Assembly (NCBI GenBank): GCA_963785585.1
Contig: CAWAVW010000002.1
Span: 146,513-210,512 of the forward strand
DNA: 64,000 bases
Direction of reading: 5' to 3'
Source of the DNA: Palsa-295 sp963785585
Lineage (GTDB): Bacteria; Acidobacteriota; Terriglobia; Acidiferrales; UBA7541
Shown here: one piece after another, positions 24,512-31,993 of the stretch
How the letters are laid out: the number at the start of each line of letters is the position of its first letter
How positions within the stretch are numbered: position 1 is the stretch's first letter
Translations under genes and position numbers: made by a program
The notes under the pieces: generated by a model
What the model was told of the DNA's origin: nothing
The model's input: only the letters and a program-made list of their open reading frames with translations
Database searches by the model: none

Positions 24512-26955
24512 AGCCGGCCTCCCGCGAGTGCTTCGAGTCCTTTTTCAAATCCAAGGGTCTCGAACGCCTCTTTGCGTTTCTTGTTGTCGTAAGGATCGTT
24601 GGTATAGAGCCAGTAGCTTTTTGGATCGACGTGGAGATTGGCGATCTTCGAGAGCTCCGGCGTCTTGATCAGGAATTGCTGCTTGGGAATGAGACCAGAG
24701 ATCAACGCGACTTCGTTTTCGTTCAGATGAAACTGCCGCCGGTAGAGTTCCCGGTCCATGTCCGGATTCGCGAGGAAGATTTTCGTCGAGCAGCTTTCGA
24801 TGATGACGTCGAGAATGTCGGACCGTTTCAGCTCATCGAGCGACTGCGTCGAGAGAATCATCGCCGCATTGTGTTTTCGCCACGTTTTTAGGGCTTCGAC
24901 GACGTATCGCTGGATGCTGGAATTTTTCAGAAACATCCAGGCCTCATCGATGAAGAAGGCCTTGAACACCGAAGAGATCTCGCGGTCGGCGATGACGGCA
25001 TTCGCGCGATGCAGGATGTAGAACAATAGCGGTTCGAGCAGTTCCGGATACTGGCTCATCCGCTGAAAGTCGAAGCACTGAAAACGCGAGAAGGAGATGG
25101 TGTCTTCGGCGTTGTCGAACAGAAATCCAAACTGACCACCGCGAGTCCATTTGGAAAGCCGTATCGCGATGTCATGCCCCAGCGTGTTCGCCAGCACGCT
25201 TAGGGTGCGCAGAGCAGGGTCTACCGAATAGAGATTCTCGATTTGATGGAAGAGTTCGCGCTCGGTTGCCGGATCGAGTCCGGCCCCCTTCGGTCCCTCA
25301 AGCAAGACTTTGAGAAACAGGGCGAGGAAATCGAGATTCTCCTTGGTCGGGGGCAGCGAAAACGGATTGATCCTGAAGTCGTCGGATTCAAGTCCCACAC
25401 GGACGTAAGAACCCGCAAACAGCTGCGTCAGACTTTCGAAACTGCCTCCGAGATCGAAGATGAATGTGTGTGGTGCGTACTTCTGGAGGTTTGTTGCCAG
25501 GAAATTCAGCAGAAAACTCTTCCCGGCGCCGGTGCGCCCGAGAATCATGGTGTGGGCCACGTCTCGGTAATGGAGGTTCAGGAAGTACGGTGTGTGGTGG
25601 TTCGTTTCAAGGACGGCAAGATATTCCGCCCGCAGGTGTTTGTTGCGGGGCTCACCGGAATGCAGTGTGAACAGGAATGAAAAATCGGCATAGTTGGTGT
25701 TGAGCAGATACAGCCGCCGGAGATTAAACACGTGGTTGCCGGGAACGGCCGCCAGGAAGGCATTCAGCAGGTTGTATTTCTCTTCGTAGAGTTGGGCGTC
25801 GTGGACGCTGAAGACTTTGTAGAAGTCGGCGCAGGCCCGGTCCACTTTCGCAAGATCGAGGTCGTAGATGACGACGGTCAGCGAGAATTCCCCGAAGTAG
25901 TTGCCGTGGAGTTCAATCTCCTTGACGCCTTCTCCCAGTTCCCGGACCTGCGATTCCTTCGAATCGTCGAGCAGAACGTCTTGGGGAGCGGTGTCGTTCA
26001 TGCTGACCTGGCTCGCGAAGGACCTTTTGGTGTTGTGGAAGTGGCGCCGTTTGGTCTGAATGATCCGGCGCATCCTTCCAGAATCTTCCTTCTTCCATTC
26101 GGTGACGACGTAATAGTTGGCCTCGACTTCGAGCAGGCGTTTGAAAATGAGCGGAAAGCTCTGCGAAGAAGGTTCCTTCAAAGTCAGAACCTTCACGTAG
26201 TAATCGTCAACGCGCAGATGGCCGCGGTGACATTCCACGGCCGATTCGGGCAGGTAGTAATCGAGAAATGTGTCGTGTTTGAGCGCCGCGAGCTCGATCT
26301 TCTCCGGCGCGTAGTTGAGGGTGCGCTTCAGCACCCGGAAGGCATCCTGCTTTTCGAGCAATCGCACGGTCACGAAGTCGCTGACCTGCAGAATGAAACT
26401 GCGGGCCTTCTCGACAAGCCGGTCCTCCGCGTGCGACACGTGGCGGCCGAGCGTGACGGTCTGTTTCTGGCTGGAAAAATGGGCTCGAAGGTCTCCGAAG
26501 GCTTTGCGCGGGTTGCCCGGCAGTTGGGCGAGAATTCCCCCGAGCTTGGCGGAGACGTCGAATCCCTTGTAAAGCACGACGTAATAGACCGAAAAGGAAA
26601 ACAATGTGTCCGCTTTCGTCGCAAGGTAGGAGATGCGATTCCGGATGGCGGTATCGACGATCGGATTCCCATAAAGGTTGTAGGGAATCCGTTCGTTGTT
26701 TCTTTTGAACAGATACTGATAGACCCGATAGTTGTCGTCGAACAACTTCAGGGCGGATTCAAGACGTTTGGTGAGGCCGTCGATCGTCGCACCATCGAGA
26801 CATTCGTAGTCAACGCCGCGCACTTCGAGAATGACTCCAACCTCGCCGCTCTTGGTGAGAAACGCCGACGGACCGATAAAACCAAACAGATTGATCTGCG
26901 CGCTTAGCGAGCCCGCCTCGCTGTAGTTCTTGAAGATCCGGCTAAGCCTGAGCAT
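24508..26955 (-). CDS. trbE: VirB4/TrbE-type secretion ATPase
   Basis: This is an 815-residue ATPase that powers pilus assembly and substrate transfer. The N-terminal CagE/VirB4 domain (to ~430) precedes an ATPase core. The core has Walker A TMILGRTGAGKSFLLNFLA, Walker B AFFIDEAWMFL and the downstream MILSTQSLDELKRSDILD motif. Length and motif order are typical. Its start overlaps trbD by 14 nt. Confidence 0.95.
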   Translation of the reverse strand: MLRLSRIFKNYSEAGSLSAQINLFGFIGPSAFLTKSGEVGVILEVRGVDYECLDGATIDGLTKRLESALKLFDDNYRVYQYLFKRNNERIPYNLYGNPIVDTAIRNRISYLATKADTLFSFSVYYVVLYKGFDVSAKLGGILAQLPGNPRKAFGDLRAHFSSQKQTVTLGRHVSHAEDRLVEKARSFILQVSDFVTVRLLEKQDAFRVLKRTLNYAPEKIELAALKHDTFLDYYLPESAVECHRGHLRVDDYYVKVLTLKEPSSQSFPLIFKRLLEVEANYYVVTEWKKEDSGRMRRIIQTKRRHFHNTKRSFASQVSMNDTAPQDVLLDDSKESQVRELGEGVKEIELHGNYFGEFSLTVVIYDLDLAKVDRACADFYKVFSVHDAQLYEEKYNLLNAFLAAVPGNHVFNLRRLYLLNTNYADFSFLFTLHSGEPRNKHLRAEYLAVLETNHHTPYFLNLHYRDVAHTMILGRTGAGKSFLLNFLATNLQKYAPHTFIFDLGGSFESLTQLFAGSYVRVGLESDDFRINPFSLPPTKENLDFLALFLKVLLEGPKGAGLDPATERELFHQIENLYSVDPALRTLSVLANTLGHDIAIRLSKWTRGGQFGFLFDNAEDTISFSRFQCFDFQRMSQYPELLEPLLFYILHRANAVIADREISSVFKAFFIDEAWMFLKNSSIQRYVVEALKTWRKHNAAMILSTQSLDELKRSDILDVIIESCSTKIFLANPDMDRELYRRQFHLNENEVALISGLIPKQQFLIKTPELSKIANLHVDPKSYWLYTNDPYDNKKRKEAFETLGFEKGLEALAGGRL

Positions 26956-27247
26956 GGTGGTCCCGCCGAACTGAAATCGGTGTGAGTTTCATGGGGTCGT
27001 ACTGCGCTCGCATTTTTGTGGCAGCAAGCAGGAAGCGAAGAATCTGAGGATCGGTGTTCGTGGCGCAGCGGGCGAGAAAATACAGCAGAAAGAAAATCAG
27101 TACACCGCCCAGCAGGCTGTTGAGCAGGTTGAACGTCGCGGCTCCCAGACACATGGCGAAGAAAAACAGCTTTCGCTCGGCACCGAGGATGGTGAGGGGC
27201 CGTGAAATCGATCGATGCACGCGGTTAAGTCTTCGAACTTCCGCCAT
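26942..27247 (-). CDS. trbD: TrbD/VirB3-like inner-membrane protein
   Basis: This is a 101-residue protein starting MAEVRRLNRVHRSISRPLTI. Adjoining hydrophobic segments (LFFFAMCLGAATFNLL and GGVLIFFLLYFLAR) follow, as in VirB3/TrbD. It lies between the pilin and the VirB4 ATPase, the canonical position. The longer upstream frame is a shadow of trbC; the chosen ATG restores a normal-length protein. Confidence 0.8.
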   Translation of the reverse strand: MAEVRRLNRVHRSISRPLTILGAERKLFFFAMCLGAATFNLLNSLLGGVLIFFLLYFLARCATNTDPQILRFLLAATKMRAQYDPMKLTPISVRRDHHAQA

Positions 27248-27276
27248 CGGGTGCTCCGTCGCGAAGGCCGGCGACT

Positions 27277-27600
27277 TCAGTTGCCGGGAAAGAGCCAGGT
27301 TAGGAAATTGACCGCGGCGATGGCCATGCCGACGCCGAAGAGAACTCCCGCGAGGACGCGCTTGGAACCGCCCTCTCCGAATGCAAACGTAAGGCCGGCA
27401 ACAACGATGGCCACAAGAGAGAGACCGCGGGCGATGGTGCTGGTAAAAGCGGTCTGGAGAACAGTCACAGCGTTTTCCCAAGGGGAGTTGCCGGCTCCTT
27501 GGGCGAAAGCGGGAGCCGCGAGGGCGAGCGCCACAACAGCACCAAACGCACCGCGTCCGGAAAGCATCCAGCTGGGAAAGTGTTTCCTGCGTTTCATCAT
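27277..27600 (-). CDS. trbC: TrbC/VirB2-type conjugative pilin
   Basis: This is a 107-residue prepilin. A basic N-terminus and long signal peptide end at APAFAQ. Two hydrophobic helices with a short polar loop follow (LSLVAIVVAGLTFAFGEGG and VLAGVLFGVGMAIAAVNFL). This is the VirB2 plan. It is the first gene of the leftward transfer operon. I take the ATGATG pair at 27600, preceded by an AGAGGTG site. Confidence 0.85.
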   Translation of the reverse strand: MMKRRKHFPSWMLSGRGAFGAVVALALAAPAFAQGAGNSPWENAVTVLQTAFTSTIARGLSLVAIVVAGLTFAFGEGGSKRVLAGVLFGVGMAIAAVNFLTWLFPGN

Positions 27601-27949
27601 TGCGGCACCTCTGTCGAAGTTTTCGAGCGCACGCTCGAGAGCGAAGGAAGTCCACGCGAGCGTTGCGGGCTGCGGGGCGCAGTCGGAACGCACTGGTCCG
27701 TAGACACGCTAGGCTTCCCTCGGAAGATCCTCGCCCGTTGCGTCTTGACGCCGCGCAGTAACGACGATTCCGTCGCGTGAACTCCCCTCTATCTACCTAT
27801 TCAGCGTATGAATCGGAAAATGTGTCACCGGTAGGCGAAGTTATTTTTGACGGGCTTTGAGATGTAGTTTGAATCCTTGCGCAAGAAGGAATCCCGCAAC
27901 GAGGGCACAGCGAGTTTGTCAGCTGAATCCCGCTATATACTGAGCGTAT
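27601..27949. other. Divergent regulatory region of the transfer operon
   Basis: The 349 bp between the leftward trbC and the rightward HNH gene must hold both promoters. I see no gene. Next to the HNH gene an inverted repeat ATATAC-TGAGC-GTATAT (27935-27951) overlaps the start codon and could be an operator. No confident -35/-10 pair can be called for trbC. Confidence 0.5.
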
Positions 27950-28798
27950 ATGGGCGACGATTTCTCAACTCCGGTTAAGGGAGTTCTGGCCGCGCGCGTT
28001 GGCAACCTGTGTTCCAGGCCAGAGTGCCGGGCACTGACCAGCGGTCCGCAAGCCGATCCGGCAAAGGCGCTCAATCTTGGAGTAGCGGCGCACATCACCG
28101 CTGCATCACCCGGTGGCCCGCGATACGATTCCGGACTTTTGCCCGAGGAGCGCAGTGCTCCGGCAAACGGTGTTTGGTTATGCCAGAACTGCGCGAAACT
28201 CATAGACAACGATGTCTCTCGATTTTCCGTTCAGATTCTTGAGACATGGAAGGCGGACGCGGAAGCGCAGGCCCAAAGTCGGATCGGGAAAACTGCGTAC
28301 CTTCAAGACGTGATAACGACGCCGCGTCTCGACAAAGGTGCAAGAGTACGAATTTCGCCCATTATCCCCCGGCTACACGAGCAGTCTGATTTCGGCGTCG
28401 AGAATGAGCGGGGTGAATGCTTCGTACTGCAGAAGTTCGATTCAGGCCGGCAAGTGGAGATCCCGAAATCCTTCATCGAACAGATTCACAAGTTCGGAGA
28501 TGCCAAACCTTCCCTCATTCAACTCAAGGGCAGGCTTCAGTGGGTTTCCGCGAAACGGAAATTTGAGCTGTTCACCGATAAGCCAGTCTGGTCAGCGAGC
28601 GCTTACGGAATCGGAAAGGATGTGGACCCAAGTTATGTCCGACACATCAGCATCCTTGGGAAGAATAGTTTTGTTCGCGAATCCCGTCTTCCGCAACTTC
28701 TCGCCCAAGGCTGGTACGTCTACTACGATCTGGACGGTGCGTACCTGAGATGGCCGGGTCCCGACACAAATCAGATTTTGATTGTTGATCAGGTCTAG
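27950..28798 (+). CDS. HNH-type nuclease-domain protein with unknown C-terminal domain
   Basis: This is a 282-residue protein. Residues ~14-105 match an HNH-like zinc domain often seen at the N-terminus of defence-related proteins: LCSRPECR, the AAHITAASPGGPRYD histidine segment, NGVWLCQNCAKLIDND and the closing ETWKADAEAQAQ helix. The C-terminal 170 residues are beta-rich and unrecognised. It stands alone, divergent from the transfer operon. It may cut invading DNA or process the element; both are inferences. Confidence 0.65.
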   Translation: MGDDFSTPVKGVLAARVGNLCSRPECRALTSGPQADPAKALNLGVAAHITAASPGGPRYDSGLLPEERSAPANGVWLCQNCAKLIDNDVSRFSVQILETWKADAEAQAQSRIGKTAYLQDVITTPRLDKGARVRISPIIPRLHEQSDFGVENERGECFVLQKFDSGRQVEIPKSFIEQIHKFGDAKPSLIQLKGRLQWVSAKRKFELFTDKPVWSASAYGIGKDVDPSYVRHISILGKNSFVRESRLPQLLAQGWYVYYDLDGAYLRWPGPDTNQILIVDQV

Positions 28799-28891
28799 AA
28801 GACACCCACACCGAAGCACGTCAGAGGGTTTCGCGCGACCGATCGCGGTCGATAGCAACTCCAATCATGATTGAGCTTCCTAGAGGGGCGG

Positions 28892-29701
28892 TCAGGAGTT
28901 TTCGTCCTCAGCGATACCCGCAAGAATTGCGTTTGCGGTCTGTTGGACGAACGTAAGGCTCTCGATGAGTAGTTTGGCATCGCCGTTATACAGCTGAATG
29001 TAGTCCTTGGCGGCGGAGCCTATGTCCAGGCCGATTGCCTGTCCGACCACGAAAGCGACGGCCTCGGCTTCCGTCTCGCGAATGCATTTGGTGGTGGTGT
29101 TTCGTCGCTCGCTGCGATGCAGTAGCTCGTGCGCAAGTTCATGCGCCAGCGTCACGAATTCTTCTGCTACAGGTCGGCCGGGAAGCAGCGTGATCCGTCC
29201 ACCCGACGAAATCCCAAACGCCGGAGCGATCGCACTCGAGTACTCGATCGAGATCCCGCAGGCGCGCACGAAGTCCGACAACCGCTCCTTATATGCGCCG
29301 GGGTCGCCGGCGATGGCACAGATTCCGGGAAGTTCCTGTCCCTCGGTTTGTCCGATATCGAAGACATGGACGGAGCGAAAGCCCTTAGCAGCCGTGGATT
29401 CTTCCGTTTCGTGCCGGGCTGGGGCATCGATTCTGCGCCACACGATCGGGGCGGATATCAGGATGCCTTTCTCGCCTTTCCTAACGAATCGTCCCAGTGA
29501 GTGCCAAGTACGAAAGCCTGCGACGCGGGTAGCGTCTGGTTTCTGCGAAGCAATGAGCATGATATTGCCAAGGCTGTACCGATGAAATCGACCCATCGTT
29601 GCGAGGTAGTGCGTCAAGGTTTCGCTGCGCCCCTCGTTGAGAGCATCGATAAGCTGCTGGGTTGCTCGGTCTGTGATTTTCTTGATGTCTTCCGATTTCA
29701 T
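28892..29701 (-). CDS. ArdC-like antirestriction protein with metallopeptidase domain
   Basis: This is a 269-residue protein. The N-terminal ArdC ssDNA-binding domain (LTHYLATMGRFHRYSLGNIM, GFRTWHSLGRFVRKGEKGI, VHVFDIGQTEG) is joined to a C-terminal zinc metallopeptidase-like domain with LAHELAHELLH (HExxH-type) and ETEAEAVAFVVGQAIGLD. ArdC proteins protect incoming conjugative DNA from host restriction. I use the ATG of MKSEDIKK, which has an AAAGGAC site; 13 in-frame codons upstream are probably untranslated. Confidence 0.88.
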   Translation of the reverse strand: MKSEDIKKITDRATQQLIDALNEGRSETLTHYLATMGRFHRYSLGNIMLIASQKPDATRVAGFRTWHSLGRFVRKGEKGILISAPIVWRRIDAPARHETEESTAAKGFRSVHVFDIGQTEGQELPGICAIAGDPGAYKERLSDFVRACGISIEYSSAIAPAFGISSGGRITLLPGRPVAEEFVTLAHELAHELLHRSERRNTTTKCIRETEAEAVAFVVGQAIGLDIGSAAKDYIQLYNGDAKLLIESLTFVQQTANAILAGIAEDENS

Positions 29702-29896
29702 GTTCTTGTCCTTTCGGTGAGTAAGATTTGGTTCCTTCAAGACAGGCAGGAACCAAATTGGAACGGGTCACCGGAAGGACAGGAAGTGTTCCGCGGCTGA
29801 AGCGCTTGGCAACGGGCGTGACAGGGAACCACTGCTGGCTCGACCGTGTGCGCGCGGAAGGAAGTTCAACCGTTCCGGTCTGGAAAAGTGCCGGTT

Positions 29897-30652
29897 TCAG
29901 AGAATTTCAGGAGGACTTTGTGCGAGCCTCCGCAATTTTCCGAGCAGCCTTTTCAGTTTCTGTCGTACCGCGTTGGTTGAATTTCCGTTCGAACCGTTCA
30001 CCGTTTCGAGAGAACCTCCGTCGAGCTTGAACTGGACGAGGAGGTTCAACTCAGAATCCGTGATGAGCTTCTTCGAGATACACCGGTTCAGGAAATGCCG
30101 CAGCAGCAGATGTCGTTCGAACGAATCCCGCCCTGCCATGTCCTCGGGCGCCGCGCCGTCTCGGTTCGGAACGTTTCCGTAACCCCGACTTTCGCGTTGC
30201 GCCCATTCAAAGACCTTTCGTTTTACGGCACGCGAAATGGCGAAAGCAAAGTGCGATCGGCGTGCTCGGAGATCATCGGAGCGCAGATATTCGAGCAGGA
30301 CGCTCAGCGACTGTTGCGCGATGTCCTGGTGCGACAGAGCGGGTTGCTGTCTTCCAACCTTTCGCACAGTCGCGTGAAGCGTGGGAAGAAAGGCGAGAAT
30401 GAGAACTGATTCGACGAAGGACGGGTTCAGCGGACGGGCTACCAAAAGGTCGCGCAGGGAAGCGTCGGAGTTTGCATCGGCGCTTGAGGCCTTCAGATGC
30501 GAGAGCAGCTCTGGAACCGAGGAACATCGACTGAGAGCCTCGGACATCAGGAACAGTCCGTCGATGGCTTCTTTTTCTCTCGGTGACAGGGCCGACAGAA
30601 GACGCGGTTCGAGATTACAGAGCGTGCAAGCGCACAGGACTGGCGGGGACAT
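29897..30652 (-). CDS. Divergent sigma-factor-like DNA-binding protein
   Basis: This is a 251-residue protein not close to any family I can name. SHQDIAQQSLSVLLEYLRSD followed by FAFAISRAVKRKVFEWAQRE resembles sigma-70 region 2. The C-terminal DSELNLLVQFKLDGGSLETVNGSNGNSTNAVRQKLKRLLGKLRRL resembles region 4 with its helix-turn-helix. The N-terminus contains a CxCxxC cysteine cluster that could bind metal. A GGGGAG site precedes the ATG. It may control the mobile element's operons. Confidence 0.55.
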   Translation of the reverse strand: MSPPVLCACTLCNLEPRLLSALSPREKEAIDGLFLMSEALSRCSSVPELLSHLKASSADANSDASLRDLLVARPLNPSFVESVLILAFLPTLHATVRKVGRQQPALSHQDIAQQSLSVLLEYLRSDDLRARRSHFAFAISRAVKRKVFEWAQRESRGYGNVPNRDGAAPEDMAGRDSFERHLLLRHFLNRCISKKLITDSELNLLVQFKLDGGSLETVNGSNGNSTNAVRQKLKRLLGKLRRLAQSPPEIL

Positions 30653-30870
30653 GGCTCAACTCCCCTGGCACCCGGAAACACACGGGGCCGAAAGCGAGAA
30701 CGGGAATACGTTCTCGACAGCTCTTAATCAGCAACGAATCAACCTTCGGCTGCGGAACCGACCGAAGTTGCGGCGCCGCTGACTGCTGAGGATCAGCGGG
30801 GGAGGCGTATCCTCCGCAATTGCGGGCGGGGCATGCCGGATTTGTTTTGCGCGGCAGGAATCGAGGACAA

Positions 30871-30907
30871 ATAAAAAAGGCCCCCGGGCGGAAGCCAGAG
30901 GGCCTTT
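30871..30907 (-). terminator. Rho-independent terminator after ssb
   Basis: On the minus strand, AAAGGCCC and GGGCCTTT arms with further inner GGC/GCC pairing form a strong hairpin followed by a run of T. It lies 12 bp after the ssb stop. Its orientation and U-tract fit termination of the ssb transcript. Confidence 0.85.
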
Positions 30908-30918
30908 CAAGAAGCGAC

Positions 30919-31338
30919 TCAGTACGCGGTATCTCCGGATTCCGGGGCCGCCTCGGCCGCCGGGGCGGTAGGCACTTCCGCTTCGGCCCGACTCAGCCGC
31001 CGGACAGAGTTAGCACGGACGCTCCAGAAGATGCTGAGCTTTGCGGTTTTGGCTTTCTTGGACTTGCCATTCTCGCGTTCGTATTTCGAGCTGACGAGCA
31101 GCCCGTCGACGAGCACGTGATCGCCTTTGTGAAGCGACTCCGCGATGGACTCACCGAGCCGGTTGAAGGCTACGACGCGGTGCCATTCGGTTTTCGACTG
31201 CCACTCGTCCTTCGAGTCTTTCCAGGACTGCTGCGTTGCGACCGACAAGACGGTGAAGTTCGTGCCGTTGCCGCGGACTTGCCGCTTCTCCGGATCTTTT
31301 CCGAGAAAGCCGATGAGTTGGACGTGATTGAGGTACAT
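30919..31338 (-). CDS. ssb: Single-stranded DNA-binding protein
   Basis: This is a 139-residue SSB. The OB fold contains YLNHVQLIGFLGKDPEKRQV, NFTVLSVATQQSW, TEWHRVVAFNRLGESIAESL and KGDHVLVDGLLVSSKYE. The C-terminal tail is Ala/Glu/Pro-rich and ends DTAY rather than the canonical acidic DIPF-type tip, so binding to host SSB partners may differ. The ATG of MYLNHV is preceded by a GGAGAAAC site. It is probably the element's own SSB for coating transferred single strands. Confidence 0.92.
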   Translation of the reverse strand: MYLNHVQLIGFLGKDPEKRQVRGNGTNFTVLSVATQQSWKDSKDEWQSKTEWHRVVAFNRLGESIAESLHKGDHVLVDGLLVSSKYERENGKSKKAKTAKLSIFWSVRANSVRRLSRAEAEVPTAPAAEAAPESGDTAY

Positions 31339-31993
31339 GTGTGTTTCTCCTTTTTTGCCCCATTTCCTTGGGGCACCCAAGGGCGGAGAGGATGCTGCTC
31401 CCAAGGCGAGCGTCTGCATTCCGGGAGGGACCCGAACGACTTAAAGGGAGGAACCGGGAAAGCAGAAGACGGGAAGCTGCCGGGCGCAGGAATTATCCCG
31501 GAGCCGTGCCCAAGGAAAGGGGAGGCACAAAAGGACAATGGATCGACTCAATTCGCTGGTCGGTGACCCCGAAAACTGAGAGTGGCTCAAACCGTGCCGG
31601 GCGCTGACGGCCGTCAGTCGATGGCACTCGTTTCCGTGATCGGGGAACGCTCCAGCCGACTGAGCGACGTCGCTAAACGTAAAATCGACGACCTTCGGTA
31701 AATCTTGGGGAAGAAAGATTTTGCAATGTTTGCATACGACTCAGCATTTCGTAGCGTTGCGTAAAGGCTCCTTTGTTCCACCGTGCCGCTGGATTGTTAT
31801 AGGGCTGTTGTCCTCCTGAATGTTAAATTCCTTTTTTGTTACTACTCATACGGGATAATGCCTAATATTCAAGACCGAGCAGGCACTGGCTAAGCGCTTC
31901 AAAGTCATGATAAAAACTCACCACGTTATCGATAACGAACCAGCGAGAAACGCGAGTGTGGATTAGCGTTCTACAGAGGACAAGTGCGAGCGC
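31339..31993. other. Long non-coding stretch before the restriction island
   Basis: About 655 bp carry no gene I can support. Base composition becomes visibly more AT-rich toward its right end, marking entry into the restriction island. It contains the 14-bp palindrome listed next and presumably the promoter of the Res gene. Confidence 0.55.
31924..31937. promoter_or_regulatory. Perfect 14-bp palindrome upstream of the Res gene
   Basis: CGTTATCGATAACG is a perfect palindrome ending 56 bp before the Res start codon. A palindrome of this length in a promoter region is a plausible operator for a dimeric repressor or a restriction-modification controller, but no controller gene is adjacent. Confidence 0.4.
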
